Source: an uncultured Oscillospiraceae bacterium (GTDB lineage: Bacteria > Bacillota > Clostridia > Oscillospirales > Oscillospiraceae). Taken from it: DNA of 34,419 bases. Where the stretch lies: positions 1 to 34,419 of the forward strand of contig CANQQB010000017.1 of assembly GCA_947625845.1 (NCBI GenBank). The letters run 5' to 3'. Position 1 is the stretch's first letter. Each line of letters begins with the position of its first letter. A program made the translations under genes and the position numbers. Below the pieces are notes generated by a model. It was not told where the DNA came from. It worked only from the letters and a program-made list of their open reading frames with translations, and did not search any database. This document shows positions 1-9,200 of this stretch, piece by piece.

Positions 1-19
1 CCGTTTACCCATAACAATA

Positions 20-53
20 CCCCCTGTCGTGGTCATTCTCCTACAACAGGGGG
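20..53. terminator. Hairpin left of rimM
   Basis: An 8-bp stem (CCCCCTGT at 20-27, ACAGGGGG at 46-53) closes an 18-nt loop. On the plus strand it is followed by CCTTTTG, so it could end a plus-strand transcript entering from outside. Read on the minus strand, it lies between rimM and whatever follows, and its GGGGG arm could act as a Shine-Dalgarno for an ATG at position 12. Direction and role are uncertain. Confidence 0.4.
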
Positions 54-111
54 CCTTTTGTCTACTGTCCGTTTTTTCTGGGGCGGTGCATACACAGGGG
101 AGGCTTCCTTT

Positions 112-597
112 TTACATCCCGTCGATGAGGCGGACGGTGACGAGGCTGGCGTCGGGGTCCTTATCCAGTACGAACGCGGGCACGTCGGGGATCAATATCT
201 CCCGCTCGCCCTTCACCACCAGTACGTCGGCAGAGGGTTCGGGCATGATCTCGGCCAGTACGCCAAGCTCCCGGCCCTGCTCGTCCACTACCCGCGCGCC
301 CAGAATGTCCTGCAAAAACACCGCGCCGGGGGGCAGCTTCGCCTCGTCCCTATCGATGAAGACCACCTTGCCCTTCAAGGTCATGGCGGCGTTCACGTCA
401 TGGAAACCCTCCAGCGCCGCGATACACATCTCTTTATGGACCCGGCCGGACCGGACGGCAACAGGCTTGCCGTCGATATAAAAACGGCGGAAGCGGGTCA
501 GAAACGCCGCCTCGTCCGCCCAGGGCTGGATGCGTACCTCGCCCCGGACGCCGTGGGTGTTCACGATCCGCCCCGCCTCTAAATACTGCTTTTTCAA
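112..597 (-). CDS. rimM: Ribosome maturation factor RimM
   Basis: RimM binds ribosomal protein S19 and helps mature the 30S subunit head. The 161-residue product has the usual family length. The N-terminal RimM barrel begins EAGRIVNTHGVRGEVR near residue 7, and a PRC-barrel half follows with LPPGAVFLQDILGARVVDEQG around residue 90. The start is TTG at 597: the family motif begins so close to the N-terminus that no later start is possible. It lies 7 bp after khpA in the ylxM-ffh-rpsP-khpA-rimM series. The usual next gene, trmD, does not begin in the 111 bp left in the window. Function is assigned from family similarity and gene order. Confidence 0.95.
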   Translation of the reverse strand: MKKQYLEAGRIVNTHGVRGEVRIQPWADEAAFLTRFRRFYIDGKPVAVRSGRVHKEMCIAALEGFHDVNAAMTLKGKVVFIDRDEAKLPPGAVFLQDILGARVVDEQGRELGVLAEIMPEPSADVLVVKGEREILIPDVPAFVLDKDPDASLVTVRLIDGM

Positions 598-604
598 TCC
601 GCTC

Positions 605-838
605 TCAATCCAAAATGTCCACGGTGACCTTCTTGCCCTGGCGCTGGGCCACCGTCTTCATGATGACACGGATCTGGCGCACGATCCGGCCCTGCCGGCC
701 GATGACCTTGCCCATGTCCCCGTCGGCCACGCGGACCTCGTACACGACGCCGCCGCCGGGGCCGGTGCGCTCGTCCACGGTGACCTGGCCGGGCTCGTCC
801 ACCAGGCTCTGGATGATATAGGTCAGAAGTTCCTTCAT
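605..838 (-). CDS. khpA: KH-domain RNA-binding protein KhpA
   Basis: A 77-residue single KH-domain protein. The GxxG RNA-binding loop is GRQG at residues 47-50, inside GKVIGRQGRIVRQIR. In Firmicutes KhpA pairs with KhpB (Jag/EloR) as a global RNA binder linked to cell elongation and division, and its gene usually sits between rpsP and rimM, as here. The ATG at 838 follows a GGGAG Shine-Dalgarno, 15 bp downstream of the rpsP stop. Its length matches the family (75-80 residues). Identification is firm; what it regulates in this organism cannot be read from the sequence. Confidence 0.93.
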   Translation of the reverse strand: MKELLTYIIQSLVDEPGQVTVDERTGPGGGVVYEVRVADGDMGKVIGRQGRIVRQIRVIMKTVAQRQGKKVTVDILD

Positions 839-853
839 GAGGCAGCTCCCGCC

Positions 854-1150
854 TTATTCCGCCGGCTCGGTCTCAGGCGCGGCCTCGGCGGCCGGCGCGG
901 GCTCGGCGGGCTTGTTGGCCTCGGCCAGCTTCAAAAGGCCGCGGACGGTGTCGGTGGGCTGGGCGCCGCAGGCGATCCAATACTTGGCACGCTCCAGGTC
1001 GATGTCGATGACGGCGGGCTTGGCCATGGGGTCGTAGGTGCCCAGCTCCTCGATGTTCCGGCCGTCCCGGGGAGAGCGGCTGTCCGCCACCACCACGCGG
1101 TAATAGGGGGCCTTCTTCGCACCCAGTCTCTTCAAACGGATCTTGACCAT
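854..1150 (-). CDS. rpsP: 30S ribosomal protein S16
   Basis: S16 is a small-subunit protein that stabilises 16S rRNA folding. The product opens [20 protein letters not shown], the S16 signature, followed by [19 protein letters not shown]. The start is ATG at 1150 with GGAGG 8 bp upstream; an earlier in-frame codon at 1165 overlaps that Shine-Dalgarno and is rejected. The protein has 98 residues against about 80-90 for many S16 proteins. The excess is a C-terminal Ala/Pro/Glu tail (about residues 83-98), likely disordered. A possible internal promoter precedes it at 1169-1197, so it may also be transcribed independently of ffh. Confidence 0.97.
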   Translation of the reverse strand: MVKIRLKRLGAKKAPYYRVVVADSRSPRDGRNIEELGTYDPMAKPAVIDIDLERAKYWIACGAQPTDTVRGLLKLAEANKPAEPAPAAEAAPETEPAE

Positions 1151-1168
1151 GTTTTGTTCCTCCAAAAT

Positions 1169-1197
1169 ATGATAGGTTTTTTATTTTTCAAATTCAA
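1169..1197 (-). promoter_or_regulatory. Candidate internal promoter for rpsP
   Basis: On the minus strand TTGAAT (1192-1197) and TATCAT (1169-1174) are separated by 17 bp in an AT-rich gap between ffh and rpsP. It could raise rpsP-khpA-rimM transcription above ffh. It is only a sequence match. Confidence 0.45.
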
Positions 1198-1218
1198 AAA
1201 TGAATTTTGAAAGCGTTT

Positions 1219-2559
1219 TTACATGCCGAACATGCCCATTTTCTTGCCCAGACGGCGGCCTTTCCGGGAGCCGGACATCTGCTTCATCATGGCGTTCATG
1301 GCGTCAAAGCCCTTCAAAAGCCGGTTGATCTCCACCACGCTGGTGCCGGAGCCGGCGGCGATGCGCTTTTTCCGGCTGGCGTTCAAAATGGCCGGGTTGG
1401 CCCGCTCCCTGGCCGTCATGGAGAGAATGATCGCCTCCGTGCGGGCCATGGCCTTGGGGTCGATCTTGGCCCCCTTCAAGGCTCTGGCGTCCAGGCCGGG
1501 GACCATGCCCAGGATATCGTCGATGTCCCCCATGTCCTTCATGGAGCGGAGCTGTTCCAGATAGTCCTGGAGGGTGAAGCGGCTCTTCATCAGCTTCTCG
1601 GCCATCTCGGCGGCCTTCTTCTGGTCCACCGCCTGCTCGGCCTTCTCGATGAGGGTCAGCACGTCCCCCATGCCCAGAATGCGGCTGGCCATCCGGTCCG
1701 GGTGGAACACTTCAATAGCGTCCAGCTTCTCCCCGGTGCCCACGAATTTGATGGGCTTGCCCGTCACGGCTCGGACCGATAGGGCAGCGCCGCCTCGCGC
1801 GTCGCCGTCCAGCTTCGTGAGCATCACGCCGGTGATGCCCAGGGCCTCGTCAAAGGCGGCGGCGGCGTTCACCGCGTCCTGGCCGGTCATGGCGTCCACG
1901 GTCAGCAATATCTCCGCCGGGTCCACCGCGGCCTTGATGCGCTTCAGCTCGTCCATCAGGGCCTCGTCGATGTGCAGCCGGCCGGCGGTATCCAGAAACA
2001 CCAGGTCGTTGCCGTGACGCCGGGCGTGCTCGATGGCGGCTTTGGCGATGTCCACCGGGTCCGACTGGCCCATCTGGAACACCGGCACGCCCACCTGCGC
2101 GCCCACTGTCTCAAGCTGTTTTATCGCGGCGGGGCGGTATACGTCGCATGCGGCCAGCAGGGGCCGCTTATTTTGCTGCTTTTTGATCAGCGCCGCCAGC
2201 TTGGCCGTGTTGGTGGTCTTGCCCGCGCCTTGCAGACCCACCACCATTACCACGCTGGGGACTTTCGAGGAATAGTTCAGCTTCGCGGCCTGGCCTCCCA
2301 TGAGGGCGGTCATCTCGTCGTTGACGATCTTGATGACCATCTGGGCCGGGTTCAGACTCTCCAATATCTCCTGGCCGGAGGCCTTCTCCGTCACGTCCTT
2401 CACAAAGTCCTTCACGACCTTGTAGCTCACGTCGGCCTCCAGCAGTACCATGCGCACCTGGCGCATGGCCTCCTTCACGTCCGACTGGCTCAGCCGTCCC
2501 TTGCCCCGGAGCTTTTTGAAGATGCCGTTCAGTTTTTCCGATAAGCTCTCGAATGCCAT
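1219..2559 (-). CDS. ffh: Signal recognition particle protein Ffh (SRP54)
   Basis: The GTPase of the signal recognition particle. It binds SRP RNA and hydrophobic signal sequences and docks ribosomes to FtsY at the membrane. The 446 residues match the family. The N domain (1-90) is followed by the G domain, with P-loop GLQGAGKTT at 108-116, DTAGR at 190-194 and TKLDGDARGG near 248. The C-terminal M domain is methionine-rich and ends MKQMSGSRKGRRLGKKMGMFGM-like, here with the basic stretch RKGRRLGKK. The ATG at 2559 begins directly after the ylxM stop, with GGAGGG upstream inside ylxM, so the two are likely translationally coupled. Confidence 0.98.
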   Translation of the reverse strand: MAFESLSEKLNGIFKKLRGKGRLSQSDVKEAMRQVRMVLLEADVSYKVVKDFVKDVTEKASGQEILESLNPAQMVIKIVNDEMTALMGGQAAKLNYSSKVPSVVMVVGLQGAGKTTNTAKLAALIKKQQNKRPLLAACDVYRPAAIKQLETVGAQVGVPVFQMGQSDPVDIAKAAIEHARRHGNDLVFLDTAGRLHIDEALMDELKRIKAAVDPAEILLTVDAMTGQDAVNAAAAFDEALGITGVMLTKLDGDARGGAALSVRAVTGKPIKFVGTGEKLDAIEVFHPDRMASRILGMGDVLTLIEKAEQAVDQKKAAEMAEKLMKSRFTLQDYLEQLRSMKDMGDIDDILGMVPGLDARALKGAKIDPKAMARTEAIILSMTARERANPAILNASRKKRIAAGSGTSVVEINRLLKGFDAMNAMMKQMSGSRKGRRLGKKMGMFGM

Positions 2560-2560
2560 A

Positions 2561-2893
2561 TCACATCAGGCCCTCCAGCCGCGCCAGGATGTCCCGGCTC
2601 TTTTCACCATCCGGCAGAAGCTCGGTCAGCTCCCGGCGGATGGCCTCCACCGCCTCCCGGCGCTCCAGGTACCGGCTCACCAGGCCGGTCTTTTCCTCAT
2701 ACTCCCGCAGAGCCGCCTCTGCCCGGCGCAGGATATCCCACACCCCCTGCCGGGTCAGACCGTCCTGCTCGGCGATCTCCGCCAGGGACAGGTCCTCGTT
2801 CCAGTGCAGCTCACAGGTGCGGCGCTGCTTCCCGGTCAGAAGCTCGCCGTAAAAGTCCAGCAGCAATGACCGGTCCAGGGGTGAGGTGTCCAT
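2561..2893 (-). CDS. ylxM: YlxM/UPF0122 helix-turn-helix protein
   Basis: A 110-residue protein of the UPF0122 (YlxM) family, a sigma-region-4-like helix-turn-helix protein nearly always encoded just before ffh and thought to modulate the SRP pathway. Typical segments are LLLDFYGELLTGKQRRTCEL at the N-terminus and LSLAEIAEQDGLTRQGVWDIL (about residues 34-54), which is the recognition helix. The ATG at 2893 has AAGGAGG 9 bp upstream. It is the first gene after a strong promoter at 2938-2966, so it opens the operon. Confidence 0.93.
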   Translation of the reverse strand: MDTSPLDRSLLLDFYGELLTGKQRRTCELHWNEDLSLAEIAEQDGLTRQGVWDILRRAEAALREYEEKTGLVSRYLERREAVEAIRRELTELLPDGEKSRDILARLEGLM

Positions 2894-2937
2894 GCCGCGC
2901 CTCCTTGCGTAAAGGCTTGCCGCTTTACAGCCTGGTT

Positions 2938-2966
2938 ATGATACACCAAACCGGGGCGGGTGTCAA
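2938..2966 (-). promoter_or_regulatory. SigA promoter of ylxM-ffh-rpsP-khpA-rimM
   Basis: On the minus strand a perfect -35 TTGACA (2961-2966) is followed after exactly 17 bp by TATCAT (2938-2943). Transcription would start near 2931, about 38 nt before the ylxM ATG. The short leader holds a small GTAAAG/CTTTAC hairpin just before the Shine-Dalgarno. Confidence 0.8.
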
Positions 2967-3038
2967 GGGGGATTCGTTGACAGGGGGAAAATAATGCAAA
3001 TTGCCGCACGGCGGGCGGCAAGGAAGGGGATTTAAATT

Positions 3039-3180
3039 GTCTCTCCCTCAGTCAGCGCGGAGCGCTGACAGCCCCCTCGTCAGAGGGGGCCGGCCCCGCC
3101 GGGGCCGATTCGGGGGCGAAGCCCCCGCCTCCCTCTGACGAGGGAGGTGGCGCGGCGCAAGCCGCGACGGAAGGAGAGAC
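3039..3180. repeat. Structured dispersed repeat, copy R1
   Basis: A 142-bp element with terminal inverted repeats GTCTCTCC/GGAGAGAC. Between them lie six consecutive small hairpins: TCAGCGC/GCGCTGA, CCCCCTC/GAGGGGG, GGCCCC/GGGGCC, GGGGGC/GCCCCC, CCTCCCTC/GAGGGAGG and CGCGGC/GCCGCG, each with a 3-4 nt loop. Copy R2 at 10197-10342 has the same order with compensatory stem changes. After it, 3184-3235 carries a module (ATCCAACG..GTCC..GGCGTAAGCCGGGGACA) shared with R5 and R6. No coding capacity is evident. Confidence 0.9.
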
Positions 3181-3298
3181 ATTAAAATCCAACGCAGTCC
3201 ACGGCGTAAGCCGGGGACAGCGTTGGCTGGGCCGGGGACATATTTTTGTGCGCGGCGGGTTCGTATATTCTCCCGCCGGGGCGGGAAAAATCCCAGGT

Positions 3299-6200
3299 AT
3301 GGAAAAGATAAGCACCGAACGCCTGGCCGGATGGGGCGAACAAGCGGCCAGGAGCATCCCCATCAAAGGAACCGTATCCGGCAAGGCCGCCGCGCGGCGG
3401 CTGGGCCGGGCTATGCAGACCCTGTCCGCCAAGGGCCGGGACGAGCGCGAGAGCGCCTGGTTCGCCGACAACGAATACCTGGCACGGCGGGAGGCCAATA
3501 TCGCCGCGGCCGCGCTGCGCGCCGGGGGGCGGAAGCTGCGCCGGGGTCCGGACGGGGCGGCGCTGGTCACGCTGTGCAAAAAACTCACGGCGGCGGGACC
3601 GGTGACGGAGGAACGCATCGGGGCGTTTCTCACCGGCGCGCGGCGTTCAACAGAGCTGCCGGAAAACGAGGCGGCGCTCATCGGCGCGGCGCTGCGGGCG
3701 GCGCTTATTGAGGCGCTGGCGGAGCCGGACGTGGACGCCGGGCGGGCGGCGGAGCTGTTCACGGGGCTGCGGACCCTGGCGGAGCTGGACCTGACACGGG
3801 CGCTGGAGACGTCCGACCCGGTGGACGGGCTGCTGCGCCAAGATAAAATATACCCTATCATGGACGAGCAGAGCCGGGCGCAATACCGGGCAAAGATCCA
3901 GCGCCTGGCCAAAAGGCGGGGCGTATCGGCGCTGGAGGCGGCTCAGGAGGCGCTGGAAAAGGGCCTGCATGAGACGCTCTTTCCCCAAAATACCCGCACC
4001 GGGGCGGGGTATATGGCCGCGCGTATTTTCCTGCCGGCGGCTCTGGCTATCCTGGCGTGGGCGGCGTCCGGGAGCTTTCGGACGGCGCTGCTGACGGTCG
4101 TGCCCCTGTCGGAGCTGGTGCGGGTGGGGCTGGATTCCATATTGCTGCGGTTCGTGCGGCCGCGGCGGCTTCCCCGGCTGGGGCTGGAGGACGGCGTGGG
4201 GCCGGAGGGGCGTACGGTGTGCGCGGTGTCGGCGCTGCTGACCGACGATGAGACGGGGCCGCGCCTTGCCCGGCGGCTGGAGGAATATAAGCTTGCCAAC
4301 CGGGACTGCGGGGAGGAGCTTATCTTCGCGCTGCTGGCGGACCTGCCCGATTCGGACAGGTTCCCGCCGGAGACGGCCGGTCGGCTGGACGGGGCGAGGG
4401 CGGTCATCGACGAGCTCAACGCCACATACGGCGGCGGGTTTTTCCTGCTGAGCCGGGACCCGGCGTGGAACGGCGCGGACAGGGTCTACTCCCCCTGGGA
4501 GCGCAAGCGGGGGGCCATATTGGAGCTGGCGCGGCTGGTCCAGGACAGGCCTAACCGGCTCAGGTGTCTGGCCGGGGACGCCGGAGAACTCCGGGCCCGG
4601 TATATCCTGTGCCTGGACGCGGACACGCGCCTGGCGCCGGGTACGGCAAGACAGCTCATCGGCACGGCTATGCACCCGCTGCACGTGCCGCTGGTGGAAA
4701 AGGGCGTGGTGATGAAGGGCCACGGGGTGCTGCACCCCCGGATGGCGGTGGAGCTGGACCGGGCGCTGGCCACGGACTTTGCCCGTATCTGGGCGGGTCA
4801 GGGGGGCACGGACCCCTACGGCGCGCCTACGGGGGAGCTGTACACGGACCTTTTCGATAGAGGCGGGTTCGCCGGCAAGGGCATCGTGGACGCGGCGGCG
4901 TACCTGGCCTGTCTGGACGAGCGGTTCCCGGACAACAAAATACTCAGCCACGACGCGCTGGAGGGGGCCTATCTGCGGGGCGCGTACGTGGGGGACGTGG
5001 AGCTGACCGACGGCGCGCCGGTGACGGCGGCGGCCTGGTTCCGGCGGCTGCACCGGTGGACACGGGGCGACTGGCAGAATCTGCCCTGGCTTTTGAAGGC
5101 CGGGCGCGATCTGCCGGCGCTGGAGCGGTTCCGGCTGCTGGACAGCGTGCGCCGCAGTCTCACGGCTCCCATGAGCCTGCTGGCGCTGGGGCTGAGCTTT
5201 TTCCTGCCAAGCTGCCGGTGGGCGGCGGGGGTGGCGTTGGTGAGCCTGGGGGCGGAGGCGGTCCAGGCCGCGTTCGCGGGGCTGTTCACCCGCTCGGCCG
5301 ACGCGCATGTTCGCTGCCGGAGCGGGGTGCTGCGGGGCGTGGGCGGGGCGCTGACAAGGTTTTTCGCACGGCTCATCTTCCTGCCCTGGGAGGGGCACAC
5401 CTGCGCCTCGGCGGCGGCAACGGCACTGTGGCGCATGGGCGTGAGCCATAAGAAAATGCTCCAGTGGACCACGGCGGCTCAGTCGGAGGCGGGGAAGGCG
5501 CTGCCCATGTCGGCGTGGTTTTCCGTGGCGTTCGGGCTGGCGCTGGCGATGCTGGCCCCCGGTCCGGCGGGCAAGTCCGCGGGCGTGGTGTGGCTGACCG
5601 CGCCGGTGTTCGCCTGGATATCCGGCCGGGAAAACCTGCCCAAAAACGACCTGACAGGCGCGGACAGGGCGCTGCTGCTCCAGTCCGCCAAGGCCATATG
5701 GGGGTATTTTGCCACCCTCTGCACCCGCTCCGAGCACTGGCTTCCGCCGGACAACTTCCAGGTCCAGCCCCCCAAGGGCGCGGCGCACCGGACCAGCCCC
5801 ACCAACATCGGTCTGGCGCTGGTGTCGGCACTGGCGGCCATGGAGCTGGACCTGGCAACCGAGAGCGAGGCGGCGGCGCTGGCGGATCGCATTCTCGCCA
5901 CGGCGGAAAAGCTGGACAAGTGGAAGGGACATCTATATAACTGGTACGACACATGCACATGCGCGCCGCTGCAGCCGGCCTATGTGTCCACGGTGGACAG
6001 CGGGAACCTGTGCGCGTGCCTCATATGTCTCGCGGGCGGGATGGCGGCCCACGGCCGGCCGGATATCGCCGAGCGGGCCAGGGCTCTCGCGGACGGGATG
6101 GACCTGGCGGCACTGTACGACGCGGACAAGCGGCTATTTCGTATCGGGCTGGACCCGGCGTCGGACAAGCCCAGCCCCGGCCACTATGATCTCATGGCCT

Positions 6201-9200
6201 CGGAGGCGCGGCTGACAAGCTACGTGGCGTGCGCGCGAGGCGACGTGCCCGTGCGGCATTGGCAGAGCCTGAGCCGGGCGCGGCTGGCGCTGGACGGCTG
6301 GCGGGGCCTCGCCAGCTGGTCCGGGTCCATGTTCGAGTATTTGATGCCGGAGCTCTTCCTGCCGCTGGTGAACGGCTCCATGCTGTGGGAGACGGCACGG
6401 TTCTGCCTGTATGCCCAGCGGCAGCGGGGGGAGCGGGCCAAGGCCCCCTGGGGCAATTCGGAGAGCGCCTTTTTCTCCCTGGACGCGGGCATGGACTACC
6501 GCTACAAGGCCCACGGCACCGGGGCGCTGGCCCTGCGCCGGGACGTGGACGGGGAGCTGGTGGTTGCACCGTACGCCAGCTTCCTGGCGCTGTGCGTGCA
6601 CCCCAAGGCGGCGGCGGAGAATCTGAAGCGGCTGAAAAAGCTGGGCATGTGGGGCCGGTACGGGTTTTACGAGGCTCTGGACATGACACCGGGCCGCACG
6701 ACCGGCAAGGGACAGGCGGTGGCGTGCTTCATGAGCCACCATCTGGGCATGAGCCTGGCGGCTGTGACCAACTGCCTCAAGGGCGGGGCGCTGCGCCGGT
6801 ATTTTATGGCGGACCCGGCGATGGCGGCGTTCCGGCCGCTGCTGGCCGAGCGGGTGCCCCTGAGCGGGGCGGTGCTGCGCCGGAGCCGCAGCCCTTTGAC
6901 CCGGCCGCCGGAGCCGCGGCGGGAAGCCCCCGTGTTCCGGTGGGAGGGGCCGGGGTATATGCCGGCGACGCCGGCATGGTTTCCCATGTCCAACGGCGTG
7001 TACACGCTTTTGGCATGTGAGGACGGACAGTGTATCGCCCGGTCCGGGGGCATCCTCATGTACCGGCCGGAGGGGTTCCTCCTGTCCGTGGACGACATCC
7101 CCCTGACGCCGTCCAGGCGGGAGGCGGCCTTTTACCCCTGGCGGTACGAGGGCGGGACGGTCACGTTCACGGCCCGGCGGTCCGGGCGGGTGCTGTCCGC
7201 GTCGCTGGCGGTGGCCAACGGGGAGCGGGGCGAGCTGCGCCGTATCACCGGTCCCAGCGAGGGCCGGCTCACCGTGCGCTTTGAACCGGTGCTGGCAAGA
7301 CAGAGCGACCATGAGGCTCACCCCGCCTTCTGGCGGCTGGGGCTGGAGCTGTCGACCCACCGGGGCGCGGTGCTGGTCCGGCGGCTGGCAAGAGGCGACC
7401 TGCCGGAGATGTGGCTGTGTCTGGCCGCTACGGCGGAATTGAAGCTGACCAGCGGCGCCGGGTGGCAGATGCACAGTCCGGCCACGGTGACGGCCACGCT
7501 GCCCGAGGGCGGGTGCGCGGCGCTGGCGCTGTGCTATGGGTCCAGCCGTGCGGCGGCGGAGGCCGGGGCGCGGCGCATTTTGGCCGGGGCCGGGGCGGAT
7601 ATGGCCAGCTCCATGGCGTCGCTGCTGGGGCTGAACGCCGAGGGGATGCTCGCCGCGTTCGAGCTGGCCGGGGCGGTGTGCGCGCCAAGGGTCGAGGCGC
7701 GGCCTGATTCCGGCCGGGAGGCGCTTTGGAAGAAGGGCCTGTCCGGCGATCTGCCGATCTTATACTGCAAGGCGGACGAGGGGCTGGACGAGAGCAAAAA
7801 AATGATCAAGCGCCACGCCCTGCTCACCGCCTGCGGCGTGCAGGCGGACCTGGTGCTGGACACCGGGGAGGACGGGGAGTATCTGCACCCCAAACAGGAC
7901 GAGCTGCGCCGGTATCTGGACAAGTACGGTCTGGCCGGGTTCGAGGGCGCGCGGGGCGGCGTGTGGTTCACCGGCGGGGCCGACGTGTCCGCCGCGGCGG
8001 CGGTGGTCCGGCCGGCGCAGGAGCGGAAGTTTGCCGGCCTGCCCGCTCTGCGGCAAGCGCCAAGACGGGGCTGGGAGGCGCCGGCGGTGGAGTACCTGGC
8101 CGGGGGCGCGGTGCGCTATGAGACGCCGCCGCTGCCGCCGAGAGCCTGGTGCAACGTGCTCACCAACGGCAAATTCGGATTTTTGGCCGCCGACTGCGGC
8201 ACGGGCTTTATGTGGCTGGAAAACGCCAGGGAGTGCCCCGTGGACCCCTGGCGCAACGACCCGCTGGCAACGGATGGCGGGGAGACGCTGGAACTGATCG
8301 CGGCGCAGGGCCGTCAGAGCCTGTTCGCCGGGGAGGGCCGGTGCCGGGTCACCAACGGGTTCGGCTGGACAAGCTGGGAGCGGGACGGGTGCAGCGTCAC
8401 GGCCTTCGTGCCGGGGGACTTCAAAGCTCGGGTGCTGCTCATCGAGGGCGGGGACGGGGCCTATATGGGCTGGCATCTGCCCCTGGCGCTCACGGCCAAC
8501 GCCGCCGACGTGCCATGCGTGGTCACGGGCTTCGAGGACGGGTGCCTCACGGCGTACAATCCACGGGGCGTGTACCCCGGCCAGGTGTTCCGGGCGGTGT
8601 GCAGCCGGAAGCTGTCCGGCTTCACCGGGGACGAGGCGGCCTGGCTGGAAGGTCGCATGGACGGCAGGACCGGGGCCGGTCTGCGGCCCTGCTTCGGCGC
8701 GCTGTGGAAGGGCGGCGGCGTGAGCGTGCTGGTGTGCGGGTTCGAGAGCGCCGCCGTGTTGACGGCCCTGGCCGACCCGGAGCGGGCGGCGCAGGAGCTT
8801 TTAAAGGTCCGGGACGGCTGGCGGGCCCGGCTGAGCCGGGTGCATATCCGCACGCCGGATGCGGACCTGGACAGGATGATGAACGGCTGGGCGGCCTACC
8901 AGGCGATGGCGTGCCGGGTGCTGGGCAGGACGAGCCTGTACCAGAGCGGCGGGGCGTACGGCTTCCGGGACCAGCTCCAGGACGTGACGAATCTCATCGT
9001 CCTCTCGCCTGGTCAGGCGCGGCGGCATATCCTGACATGCTGCGCGCGGCAGTTCAAGGAGGGCGACGTGCTCCACTGGTGGCATGAGACGCCAGGCGGG
9101 CCAAAGGGCGTGCGGACCCGGTGCTCGGACGATATGCTGTGGCTGGCATGGGCGGTGTGCGAGTACGTGGAAAAGACCGGGGACCAGGGGCTGTGCGCGG

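Noticed and set aside
2977-3006. TTGACA on plus near 2977 as a promoter for the glucan synthase
   Set aside because: There is no acceptable -10 at 16-18 bp and it is followed by R1; no convincing promoter for that gene was found.
3647-5932. 761-residue open frame on minus, opposite the glucan synthase
   Set aside because: Gln/Arg/Pro-rich translation without recognisable domains, antisense to a gene with clear motifs; a by-product of high GC.
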